Below, one piece after another: positions 10,421-18,608 of a stretch of DNA of 36,913 bases. The stretch comes from Fidelibacterota bacterium (GTDB lineage: Bacteria; Fidelibacterota; UBA2242). The stretch is taken from the NCBI GenBank assembly GCA_016783665.1, contig JADHWC010000015.1, positions 1 through 36,913 on the forward strand, given 5' to 3'. A program made the translations under genes and the position numbers. Below the pieces are notes generated by a model. That model was not told the DNA's origin. It searched no databases and saw only the letters and a program-made list of their open reading frames with translations. Numbering within the stretch: position 1 is the stretch's first letter; each line of letters starts with the position of its first letter.

Positions 10421-11083
10421 ATGAATATTTTAGGTATCGATACGTCTACAGATAACTGCAGCGTCGGATTAGTCCGGGATGGTGTTGTTGTAAAGAAGAA
10501 ATCCGAGCGGGGGCGGTCGATGGCATCAGAGAGGCTTATATCTCTCATCGATGAAGTTATCGTTGAAATGATCCCGTTTGACCAAATTGACGCGATTGCC
10601 GTGAGTATCGGTCCGGGTTCTTACACAGGATTACGAATTGGCTTGAGTACCGCCAAAGGATTAGCCCTGCCGGGACGCCTGCCGGTATTACCGGTACCGA
10701 CGATGGCAGTTCTGGAAAGTGTGGCGCGGCGGGACATTGATTCCGATATGGTTTTACTGATTAAATCCCACCGTGATCTGGCATATCATATTCGATCAAA
10801 CAGGGAATGTTTTTTAGATTTGAAAGAAATGACAGTAAACTATAATTCTTTTTCAGAAATTTTTGAAAAATATAAAGACATATCGATGTTTGTCAGTCCT
10901 TCGATTGTTGAATTCCCAACCGGGAAACAGGTTCATACAATATATCCGGAAGGTGATCATGTCGCATTATTGGCGCATCGTTATTATGAGCAATTGATTT
11001 CTCTTAGTAAACCCGATTTGGAACCGCTTTATTTCAGTGAATTTGAGGCGAAAAAGTGGACGCCACAGCCGCAATCCGGATAA
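10421..11083 (+). CDS. tsaB: tRNA threonylcarbamoyladenosine biosynthesis protein TsaB
   Basis: TsaB is the inactive ASKHA-fold partner that scaffolds the TsaD t6A transferase. The 220-residue protein opens with the family signature MNILGIDTSTDNCSVGLV and carries the conserved SIGPGSYTGLRIGLSTAKG stretch at about 66-84. Its C-terminal half is divergent, as is common in this family. Its end overlaps the GTG start of rimI by 28 bp, so translation of the two is probably linked. Confidence 0.93.
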   Translation: MNILGIDTSTDNCSVGLVRDGVVVKKKSERGRSMASERLISLIDEVIVEMIPFDQIDAIAVSIGPGSYTGLRIGLSTAKGLALPGRLPVLPVPTMAVLESVARRDIDSDMVLLIKSHRDLAYHIRSNRECFLDLKEMTVNYNSFSEIFEKYKDISMFVSPSIVEFPTGKQVHTIYPEGDHVALLAHRYYEQLISLSKPDLEPLYFSEFEAKKWTPQPQSG

Positions 11084-11508
11084 GACGAGCCAATGAGCGG
11101 GATATCGGAGAGATCATGATCATTGAAAAAATGTCATTTACTTCTCCCTGGACGGTTGATTTTTTTTGGTGTGAATTGTATAATCCGGTTGGTTTTTTTT
11201 ATATTATTGAGGTTCGGAAATTGTTAGCCGGGTATATTATATTCTGGATTTTGAAAAATGAAGCTCATATTGCCAATGTTGCCATTCATCCTGATTGCAG
11301 GAAGAGAGGGTATGGCGAGTACCTGTTGCGATGGGCAATTGAGCGCATCTGGAAAAAAGGGGTAGCGACGATTACATTGGAAGTGAATGAAAAAAACAAC
11401 GCAGCCAGAAATTTGTATGATAAAATGGGGTTTAAAATCGTTGGTAAAAAAGCGAAATATTACGAAAATAACGATAATGCTTTGATGCTGGCTCGATTTT
11501 TAGAATGA
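11056..11508 (+). CDS. rimI: GNAT acetyltransferase RimI (ribosomal protein S18 family)
   Basis: This 150-residue GNAT-fold enzyme is expected to acetylate a protein N-terminal alanine, S18 in E. coli. The N-terminal strand IRIRRANERDIGEI, the acetyl-CoA loop RKRGYGEYLL (about 85-94) and the C-terminal LEVNEKNNAARNLYDKMGF motif are typical. The start is read as GTG at 11056, inside tsaB, because the next in-frame ATG (11116) would remove the first beta strand. Clustering with tsaB is very common in bacteria and supports the RimI call over other GNATs. Confidence 0.9.
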   Translation: MDATAAIRIRRANERDIGEIMIIEKMSFTSPWTVDFFWCELYNPVGFFYIIEVRKLLAGYIIFWILKNEAHIANVAIHPDCRKRGYGEYLLRWAIERIWKKGVATITLEVNEKNNAARNLYDKMGFKIVGKKAKYYENNDNALMLARFLE

Positions 11509-11515
11509 GGTTTTT

Positions 11516-12361
11516 ATGGTTGATTGGTTTAGAAGAACAAAAAAAGGATTGCTCGGAACGGAGAAAAAGGTAATACCGGACGGACTCTGGATAAAATGTC
11601 CGAACTGTTCCGAATATCTTTACAAGCGTGAATTAGATCGAAATTACTGGATCTGTACCCAATGCCAGTATCACTTTCGTATTTCCAGTGATGAATATAT
11701 AAAAATGTTAATAGATGCCGAATACGAAGAATTCAATCGAAAAATACAATCCAACGATCCGCTGAAATTTAAAGATTCCAAGCGCTATAGTGATCGCTTG
11801 AAAAATGCGAAAGCCAAGACCGGAAAGTATGATGCAGTCGTAACCGTTGAAGGCGATCTTTCAAAACACCGTATTGTTTTATGTGTAATGGAATTTAAAT
11901 TCATCGGCGGAAGCATGGGCTCGGTTGTTGGGGAGAAAATATCCCGGGCTATTGATCGGGCACGTGAGAAAAAATTACCCCTGATCATAGTGTCATCTTC
12001 TGGTGGCGCCCGTATGCAGGAAGGCGTGCTTTCTTTGATGCAGATGGCAAAGACCAGCGCCAAACTTTCTCAATTTCATGAGGAAGGCGGTCTGTATATT
12101 TCAATATTGACCGACCCGACAACCGGAGGCACTACCGCCAGTTTTGCGATGCTGGGTGATATAATTATTGCTGAGCCCGGAGCATTGATTGGCTTTGCCG
12201 GTCCTCGTGTTATCAAGCAGACGATCGGAAAAGATCTTCCCGAAGGATTTCAGCGCTCGGAATTTTTAATGGATAAAGGCTTTGTGGATATTATCTGTGG
12301 ACGCTCGGAATTGAAAAGATTAGTAACCAGATTATTGGATTTTTTTATTGAAAACGATTAG
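11516..12361 (+). CDS. accD: Acetyl-CoA carboxylase carboxyltransferase subunit beta
   Basis: AccD is the zinc-binding half of the carboxyltransferase that makes malonyl-CoA for fatty-acid synthesis; its partner AccA is not in the window. The 281-residue length is normal. The zinc ribbon uses C28, C31, C47 and C50 (KCPNC, CTQC). The crotonase-like core follows, with the conserved SSSGGARMQEGVLSLMQMAK segment (about 161-180) and the GGTTASFAMLGD oxyanion loop. Its 3' end overlaps surE by 14 bp. Confidence 0.96.
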   Translation: MVDWFRRTKKGLLGTEKKVIPDGLWIKCPNCSEYLYKRELDRNYWICTQCQYHFRISSDEYIKMLIDAEYEEFNRKIQSNDPLKFKDSKRYSDRLKNAKAKTGKYDAVVTVEGDLSKHRIVLCVMEFKFIGGSMGSVVGEKISRAIDRAREKKLPLIIVSSSGGARMQEGVLSLMQMAKTSAKLSQFHEEGGLYISILTDPTTGGTTASFAMLGDIIIAEPGALIGFAGPRVIKQTIGKDLPEGFQRSEFLMDKGFVDIICGRSELKRLVTRLLDFFIEND

Positions 12362-13130
12362 ACCCTATCTGTTGATAACAAACGATGATGGAGTCGCTGC
12401 GCCGGGCATTCATGCGCTTGTTCGGGAATTAAGTAAAATTGCCGAAATTGTGGTCGTAGCTCCGGATAGTGAGAAAAGCGCTGTCGGGCATGCTATCACA
12501 TTATCCGATCCGATCCGGGTTAGCTGTTTCAAAAAAGGAAATAACTGGGTGGGTCATGCCGTCTCAGGCACTCCGTCGGATTGCGTTAAAATTGCCGTTG
12601 GCGCATTGCTGGAAAGACACCCTGATATGGTGATTAGCGGAATTAACCTGGGATCAAATGCCGGGATAAACGTGATTTATTCCGGAACGGTATCCGCCGC
12701 CACGGAAGGGACGATTCTTGGAATTCCGTCAATTGCAGTATCGTTAGCAACATATACAGATCCGATATTTGAACCGGCAGCGCGTTTTGCGGCGAAAATG
12801 GTGAAGATCGTGCTGTTAAGAGGACTTCCCGAACGAACTTTACTGAATATCAATGTTCCGAATTTGCCGGAAGATGAGATAAAAGGAGTCAGAATTACCC
12901 GACAGGGAATGGCTAATTTTGCGGAAACCTTTGATAAACGGATTGATCCGCGCAATCGGGTTTACTACTGGATGGACGGAAAAAAGGAAGAACTCCTGAT
13001 GGATGATGATGTAGATGACGAAGCTATCAAAAACGGCTTCATCTCTATTACACCTGTTAAATATGATCTGACAAATTATGATGTTATCGATACATTGAAT
13101 AACTGGTTGCCGGAGATTGAAAAACGATGA
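12348..13130 (+). CDS. surE: 5'/3'-nucleotidase SurE
   Basis: SurE is a cytoplasmic metal-dependent nucleotidase acting on nucleoside 5'- and 3'-monophosphates. The metal-binding motif TNDDG (11-15), the PDSEKSAVGHAIT loop (about 39-51) and SGINLGSNAG...YSGTVSAATEG (about 90-115) are clear. A TTG start at 12348, overlapping accD, is the only start that keeps the first strand (RPYLLITNDD). The 260-residue length fits the family. Its stop overlaps the guaA start as ATGA. Confidence 0.95.
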   Translation: MKTIRPYLLITNDDGVAAPGIHALVRELSKIAEIVVVAPDSEKSAVGHAITLSDPIRVSCFKKGNNWVGHAVSGTPSDCVKIAVGALLERHPDMVISGINLGSNAGINVIYSGTVSAATEGTILGIPSIAVSLATYTDPIFEPAARFAAKMVKIVLLRGLPERTLLNINVPNLPEDEIKGVRITRQGMANFAETFDKRIDPRNRVYYWMDGKKEELLMDDDVDDEAIKNGFISITPVKYDLTNYDVIDTLNNWLPEIEKR

Positions 13131-14668
13131 ATCGAACCGGTAAAGTGTGGATTGTAGATTTCGGCTCCCAGTATACCCAGCTAATCGCCCGGCGGGTCAG
13201 GGAACTATCGGTCTATTCTGAAATAGTTATGCCTACCGTACAACCTTCGGAAATTCGAAAAAACGGGGTGACGGCTCTGATATTATCCGGAGGTCCGTCA
13301 AGCGTCTATGAAGATAAAGCGCCTGATATTAATCCTCAAATATTTGAATTGGGGCTACCTGTGCTCGGGATTTGTTACGGATTACAAATGATTTCCCGTC
13401 ATTTCGGCGCCAAAGTTCACTCCGATAACAGGAGAGAATATGGACGCAGTACTATTAGATTCAAGAAAGAATCTGTTCTGTTTAATAATGTCAAGGATAA
13501 TACTACAGTTTGGATGAGCCACGGGGATCATGTAGATTCTGTACCGGAAGGATTCGACGTTATTGCAGTATCCGGGAATAATGTATCTGCCGCGCTGGCG
13601 CATAGAAAGAAATCCTTGATGGGCTTACAATTTCACCCGGAAGTGGTTCATACGACCGAGGGGACTAAAATTCTTGAGAATTTCCTTTTTGGAATAGCGA
13701 AACTGAAAAAGGACTGGACATCAGAACGATTCATAGATCAGACAATAGTTAGAGTTCGGGAACAGGTTAGAAATGACAAAGTGTTGATGGCATTAAGTGG
13801 CGGTGTGGATTCGTCGGTTATGGGAGTTCTTCTCTATCGCGCCATCGGAGAGCAGTGTGTTCCTATATTTATTAATAACGGTTTATTACGTAAAAATGAA
13901 TGGTTTGAAGTTGTCCGCAAACTGAGACATGATATAGGATTGCCGATCCGGATGTATAATTATTCCACGTCATTTCTAACAGCGCTTAAGGGTGTAAAAA
14001 ATCCGGAACGGAAGCGCAAGATTATTGGTCGTCAGTTCATTAAAGCCTTTGAAGAAATTGCTCGAAAATACCCGGGTCTGAAATATCTTGCCCAGGGAAC
14101 CCTTTATCCCGATGTGATCGAAAGTCGCTCTGTAAATGGCCCCTCGCAGGTGATTAAAAGCCATCATAATGTCGGCGGATTACCTAAACGGATGAAGCTA
14201 AACCTGATCGAACCCTTTAACAGTTTATTTAAGGATGAAGTCAGAAAAATCGGCAGAGAGTTGGGAATCCCTTCCGTGATACTAAATCGCCATCCATTTC
14301 CGGGTCCCGGGCTGGCGGTAAGAATCATCGGTGAAATTACGCCTTATCGTTTATCCGTATTGCGGAAAGCGGATGATATATTTATAAATGAGTTAAAATC
14401 TTCAGGGGAATATGATAGAGTCTGGCAGTCCTTTGCAGTATTGATTCCCGTTAAAACGGTTGGTGTAATGGGAGATCGGCGCACATATGAAAATATAATC
14501 GCATTACGCTCTGTCAACAGCAGTGATGGTATGACTGCCGATTGGTCGCCTCTGCCGGATAGAGTGTTGAGTAGTATCGCCAGCCGAATTGTGAATGAAG
14601 TCAAGGGAATAAACCGGGTTGTGTATGATGTGACCTCCAAACCGCCCGGGACGATTGAGTGGGAGTAG
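13127..14668 (+). CDS. guaA: GMP synthase (glutamine-hydrolysing)
   Basis: GuaA converts XMP to GMP using glutamine and ATP. The 513-residue protein has an N-terminal class I glutamine amidotransferase domain with the triad C83 (GICYG), H170 and E172 (FHPEV). The ATP-pyrophosphatase domain follows with the PP-loop SGGVDSS (224-230), then a C-terminal dimerisation domain ending TSKPPGTIEWE, the family terminus. It starts at an ATGA overlap with surE. Confidence 0.98.
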   Translation: MNRTGKVWIVDFGSQYTQLIARRVRELSVYSEIVMPTVQPSEIRKNGVTALILSGGPSSVYEDKAPDINPQIFELGLPVLGICYGLQMISRHFGAKVHSDNRREYGRSTIRFKKESVLFNNVKDNTTVWMSHGDHVDSVPEGFDVIAVSGNNVSAALAHRKKSLMGLQFHPEVVHTTEGTKILENFLFGIAKLKKDWTSERFIDQTIVRVREQVRNDKVLMALSGGVDSSVMGVLLYRAIGEQCVPIFINNGLLRKNEWFEVVRKLRHDIGLPIRMYNYSTSFLTALKGVKNPERKRKIIGRQFIKAFEEIARKYPGLKYLAQGTLYPDVIESRSVNGPSQVIKSHHNVGGLPKRMKLNLIEPFNSLFKDEVRKIGRELGIPSVILNRHPFPGPGLAVRIIGEITPYRLSVLRKADDIFINELKSSGEYDRVWQSFAVLIPVKTVGVMGDRRTYENIIALRSVNSSDGMTADWSPLPDRVLSSIASRIVNEVKGINRVVYDVTSKPPGTIEWE

Positions 14669-14671
14669 TAA

Positions 14672-14699
14672 TTACAATTAATTAATGATCTGATAGAAT
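14672..14699 (+). promoter_or_regulatory. Weak candidate promoter upstream of the TPR-binding-protein gene
   Basis: TTACAA (14672-14677) and TAGAAT (14694-14699) are separated by 16 bp in the 43-bp gap after guaA. If used, the mRNA leader would be only a few bases and there is no ribosome-binding site before ATG 14712. This is a motif match only; read-through from guaA is equally plausible. Confidence 0.22.
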
Positions 14700-14711
14700 A
14701 CGTTTATAAAA

Positions 14712-16733
14712 ATGTTGAAAATTATAGTTTGTCTGATTTTTACTTTAAGCCTTGGTATTTCTCAGGAAATTGATTTTATAGAGGATAGCACTGCTGTTGA
14801 GCCGGTTGATTCGCTGAAAATTCTTTTCAACCAGGGTGTTAGATATTATAATGAAGAACGTTACTGGGATGCACTGAATGTTTTTGAGGAATTTAATTCA
14901 ATTCCCGAATCTAAAAACCATTTAATCAGCGCTTCCGGGTTGATGCTGATGAAAACCTATCTTCGATTGGGAGATCTGGACCGGGCAATTCAACTGGGGC
15001 GTGAATTTATTTTAGTGCACAAGTCTTCCCGGTATCTGGATAATGTGGAATACACTCTTGGTGAAGCCAATCTAATCCGCGGTTCGTACAAAGAGGCGAT
15101 TTTCTACTATCTGAATGTCATGCAAATCACTGATGAAGATCGTCTGCGTTATCTCAGTAAGCAAACAGTCGAAACAGTTATAGACCTGTTTGTGAGTATT
15201 CCGGAGCTGGAAGAATTTATTAAAAATACTCATGAGGATTTCGACAAGCTTTTCCTCACGTTGAAATTGGCTGAAAAACGTCATACCGAAGGTGATACAA
15301 AACAGGCGGAAAAGGAATTACATCGCATCCGGGGCATGATCAAAGGTCCTTATTTAAATAATGAATACATTATCACAACGGAGCGGTTGCGGAACCGGGT
15401 GCGTGAAAAGGTTTATATTGGCGTGATTCTTCCACTTTCCGGACAAATGGCAAGTATGGGCACGAATATTTTAAACGGCGTTCGATATGCACTGCACCAG
15501 TTCAGAGCGAACTATAATAAAGAGATTGCCGTTATCGTAATGGACAACCGGGGAGAGGTGGTCGAAAGTATTAAAAAAGTTGAATATCTCTGTAATAATC
15601 CAAAAGTCAGGGCAATTTTTGGATCGGTTACCAGTGCAAATACCATTGCGATCGCTGCGGTATCAAATCAACGAAAAGTGCCACTAATCGCACCCACGGC
15701 GACCAGCAGTGAAATCAGATCGCTGGGTCCCTATGTGTTTCAAGCTAATGTTGATTATGAGAACCTGGGACGGTTTTTGGGAATTTATTCCAGTAACATG
15801 ACTAGGGTTCAGACGGTGGCGACCCTGGCGCCTGCCGATGAATTTGGCAAAGAAATGACCGATGCATTCTGTCGTATGGTTGACGAAGCAGGTGGGAGAG
15901 TTGTTTCCCAACAGTGGTACCATGACGCTCCGGAGGAATTAAAACATCAGTTTTCCGCTATCCGGCAGTCAGGTTTTGAAATTGTGCAGAGAATGTTAGA
16001 TCAAAAAATTGAGGATAATAAGCAACGGCTATTGCAATACACAGTTTCCGACAGTCTCAGGCTGACCGATAGTATTTATGTGGATATTTATGGTGATGAA
16101 TACCGGATTTTCACTTCGGATTCAGTCTATATCGTCAATCTTCAAAAAGCGCTGATTCTGACGGGATTAATGGATTCTACTGAATTTATGATACCGAAAG
16201 AAGATTCACTGGAATATCAAATCCAATCTATTGATGGAATATTGGTTCCAGCCTACGCCAGTGATTTGAAGATGTTGATTCCCCAGCTGGAATATTACAA
16301 TTTAAGCGCCAAGATTTATGGCAGTGGCAACTGGAACGATCTACAGCTCTTGAAAGATCACCCAAAAGTTACCCGTCAACTGACCTTTATTTCTGATTAC
16401 TATATCGATGAAGAATCGCGATTCTATAAGAATTTTGAACGCTATTATTCACGGCTGATCGGTTCCAAACCGAATCGTTTTGATCTGTACGGCTATGACA
16501 CAATGCGCGCGCTCTTATCGGTATTCGATGAAGGAGACTATTCAAGAGAAACCATTCGAAAAAAATTAGCCCAGATGCCGACCTATAACGGTATCTGCAG
16601 GAACATTTCGTTCCGGGGTAATCGACCGAGAGTCAATTCCTGTGCATTCATTCTGACTATGAAAGGCGAAAAAGTGCAGCCGGTTGCGATGATCGAAAAT
16701 GGCGACCTGGTTTCTTATTCACCACGATATTAA
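14712..16733 (+). CDS. Exported TPR plus periplasmic-binding-protein (type 1 fold) protein
   Basis: This 673-residue protein has a signal peptide (about 1-18, ending GISQ, no lipobox cysteine). Residues about 25-220 are TPR-like helical repeats (FNQGVRYYNEERYWDALNVF and following). From about 233 a type 1 periplasmic-binding fold begins with VYIGVILPLSGQMASMG and continues through AIFGSVTSANT and PLIAPTATSSEI, the pattern of Leu/Ile/Val-binding proteins. The order TPR then binding fold is that of LpoA, the outer-membrane activator of penicillin-binding protein PBP1A. No ABC permease genes are nearby, which argues against transport. The next gene, pgeF, also concerns peptidoglycan. The LpoA-like role is inference; orphan solute binding is the alternative. 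Confidence 0.82.
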   Translation: MLKIIVCLIFTLSLGISQEIDFIEDSTAVEPVDSLKILFNQGVRYYNEERYWDALNVFEEFNSIPESKNHLISASGLMLMKTYLRLGDLDRAIQLGREFILVHKSSRYLDNVEYTLGEANLIRGSYKEAIFYYLNVMQITDEDRLRYLSKQTVETVIDLFVSIPELEEFIKNTHEDFDKLFLTLKLAEKRHTEGDTKQAEKELHRIRGMIKGPYLNNEYIITTERLRNRVREKVYIGVILPLSGQMASMGTNILNGVRYALHQFRANYNKEIAVIVMDNRGEVVESIKKVEYLCNNPKVRAIFGSVTSANTIAIAAVSNQRKVPLIAPTATSSEIRSLGPYVFQANVDYENLGRFLGIYSSNMTRVQTVATLAPADEFGKEMTDAFCRMVDEAGGRVVSQQWYHDAPEELKHQFSAIRQSGFEIVQRMLDQKIEDNKQRLLQYTVSDSLRLTDSIYVDIYGDEYRIFTSDSVYIVNLQKALILTGLMDSTEFMIPKEDSLEYQIQSIDGILVPAYASDLKMLIPQLEYYNLSAKIYGSGNWNDLQLLKDHPKVTRQLTFISDYYIDEESRFYKNFERYYSRLIGSKPNRFDLYGYDTMRALLSVFDEGDYSRETIRKKLAQMPTYNGICRNISFRGNRPRVNSCAFILTMKGEKVQPVAMIENGDLVSYSPRY

Positions 16734-16735
16734 GC

Positions 16736-17497
16736 ATGTTTAATGCAGTTCATATCAATGATCTGATAGTATATCAATCTTCGCTGTTAAATTCCTGGAA
16801 TGGCATTTGCCATGGATTCAGCACCCGGGCGGGCGGCGTCAGTAATTCTCCGCATAATACGTTAAATCTTGGATTGTCCGTCGGAGATACCCCTGAAAAT
16901 GTTCATAAAAACCGCAAACTGTTTTTTCAGGCATTGAAGTCTGATCCGCAACAATTCGCTCAGGGAGTTCAGGTTCACGGAAATACAATCCAAATCGTGG
17001 ATCATCCAGACACTTTCGAATCGACGGATGCGTTAATAACTATTCGGAAAAATATTCCCCTTGTAATCAAGACAGCTGATTGTACACCGGTGATATTGTT
17101 TGAACCCGAACAACGAGTGGTTGCGGCAGTTCATGCCGGATGGCGGAGTGTTGTAAGAGGGATTCTTAAAAATACAATACGGACTATGGTAAGAGATTTT
17201 AATTGCAATCCGGAAAATATAAAGTGTGCCACCGGTCCTTCAATCCGGTCCTGCTGTTACGAGGTCAAAAGCGATGTATCCAGCCGGTTTCCGGACGATG
17301 TGCTTGTAAGACATAATAGTAACGAATATCTCGATATTCCCAAAGCAATACAGTTGCGGCTGATCGATCAGGGCATACAAATTGAAAACATTGACGATAG
17401 CCAATTATGCACAGCCTGTAACGAAAAATTATTTTTCAGTCACCGCCGTGAGAAAGGAAAAACCGGACGCATGATGATGGCGGTATATTTAACATAA
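16736..17497 (+). CDS. pgeF: Peptidoglycan editing factor PgeF / YfiH (laccase-domain) protein
   Basis: The 253-residue protein belongs to the Cu-oxidase_4 / YfiH family. Members have been described as purine nucleoside phosphorylases/adenosine deaminases and, in E. coli, as removing mis-incorporated serine from peptidoglycan precursors. Metal ligands are visible: H81 (VQVHGN), C116 (TADCTP) and H133 (VHAGWR). The opening HGFSTRAGGVS and the ending FFSHRREKGKTGRMM are family signatures. The gene starts 2 bp after the preceding stop. Confidence 0.93.
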   Translation: MFNAVHINDLIVYQSSLLNSWNGICHGFSTRAGGVSNSPHNTLNLGLSVGDTPENVHKNRKLFFQALKSDPQQFAQGVQVHGNTIQIVDHPDTFESTDALITIRKNIPLVIKTADCTPVILFEPEQRVVAAVHAGWRSVVRGILKNTIRTMVRDFNCNPENIKCATGPSIRSCCYEVKSDVSSRFPDDVLVRHNSNEYLDIPKAIQLRLIDQGIQIENIDDSQLCTACNEKLFFSHRREKGKTGRMMMAVYLT

Positions 17498-17523
17498 CAT
17501 AGATTAATGCGAAAGGACATTTT

Positions 17524-17967
17524 ATGGGTTTAAAAGAACGGCTTCAAAAAGATATGATTGAAGCGATGAAAACCAGAAACGATGTTAAAGTTGGTGTGAT
17601 TCGTCTGGTGCGTGGGATGATCCGCAAACTTGAAATTGACCGGAAAAAAGATTTCACTGATGATGACATCATCGGTGTGCTATCCAATGCCGCCAAGCAG
17701 CGTCGCGAAGCAATTAAAGCCTACACTGAAGGAGGCAGAGATGATCTGGTTAAAGATGAAAAAGCCGAGCTGGCAGTTATTGAAAACTATCTGCCCGAAG
17801 CGCTTTCCACCGATGAACTGGAAAATATCATTGTCGAAATCATTGCAGAGACCGGCGCCGCGACGATGAAGGACATCGGAAAAGTCATGCCTATAGTAAT
17901 GCAAAAAGTCAAGGGACGCGCCAACGGATCGGAAGTTCAGGCTATTGTTCGATCCAAATTATCATAA
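17524..17967 (+). CDS. GatB/YqeY domain-containing protein
   Basis: This 147-residue helical protein belongs to the YqeY family, which corresponds to the tRNA-binding tail domain of amidotransferase GatB but stands alone. The opening LKERLQKDMIEAMK and the late MKDIGKVMPIVMQKVKGRANG motif are characteristic. The cellular role is not firmly established; a tRNA-dependent amidation link is the usual suggestion. AAAGGA at 17511-17516 serves as ribosome-binding site. It is commonly found near dnaG in bacteria, as it is here within 3 kb. Confidence 0.92.
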   Translation: MGLKERLQKDMIEAMKTRNDVKVGVIRLVRGMIRKLEIDRKKDFTDDDIIGVLSNAAKQRREAIKAYTEGGRDDLVKDEKAELAVIENYLPEALSTDELENIIVEIIAETGAATMKDIGKVMPIVMQKVKGRANGSEVQAIVRSKLS

Positions 17968-17978
17968 ATTATTACGCT

Positions 17979-18608
17979 ATGTACACTTTATTTGATCTGG
18001 TTGTAGTCATCGTTGTCGGATTGCTGGGATTTTCCGGGTTGCGTAGAGGATTGGTCGAGGAAGCTCTTAAGTTAATCGGCTTCATCTTTGCGTCATATCT
18101 CGCCGTCCGCTATTATGCTCTCGGTGTTTTATTGATCAAAAATATTTTCTCATTTTCAGAGGGTATTCAGACAGTAATCGGTTTTATTATCGTATTCTTA
18201 ATTGTCTATCTCTCAATTCAACTAATTTCAGCGCTACTGAAGCGAATTGTCAGAACATTGAATTTAGCCTGGCTGGACCGTCTTGCCGGTTTGGGTTTCG
18301 GCGCCATTAAGGCAATCCTGGTAATGTCGATCGTTGCCTGGTGCCTCAGTATTTTTACCGAAACGAAAATTATTCAGAAATTAGAGGCGTCATCTCCCAG
18401 TTACATATATCTGGATAAATGTGAGCGGTTTTTAATCAGAACATTTTCTATAGAGGAACAAACAGATTCTTTGAAGAAAAATATTCGGAGTATTTTCATG
18501 CTGGAAAAGGGAATTCCCGCTTACTTTCCGTCGATTCCTAACTCCCAAGGGAAGAAGACTGAATTCATTGATCGCTCCGATTCGAAAGCTGCAGAGACTG
18601 TATGGTAG
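17979..18608 (+). CDS. CvpA family inner-membrane protein
   Basis: The 209-residue protein has about four transmembrane helices in residues 1-130. It opens with the CvpA pattern LFDLVVVIVVGLLGFSGLRRGLVEEALK and continues with a long helix around the LDRLAGLGFGAIKA motif. CvpA homologues are linked to colicin V production and envelope stress resistance, with no settled mechanism. A CvpA-like gene directly before mutS2 is a frequent bacterial arrangement. Its end overlaps mutS2 by 7 bp. Confidence 0.9.
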   Translation: MYTLFDLVVVIVVGLLGFSGLRRGLVEEALKLIGFIFASYLAVRYYALGVLLIKNIFSFSEGIQTVIGFIIVFLIVYLSIQLISALLKRIVRTLNLAWLDRLAGLGFGAIKAILVMSIVAWCLSIFTETKIIQKLEASSPSYIYLDKCERFLIRTFSIEEQTDSLKKNIRSIFMLEKGIPAYFPSIPNSQGKKTEFIDRSDSKAAETVW

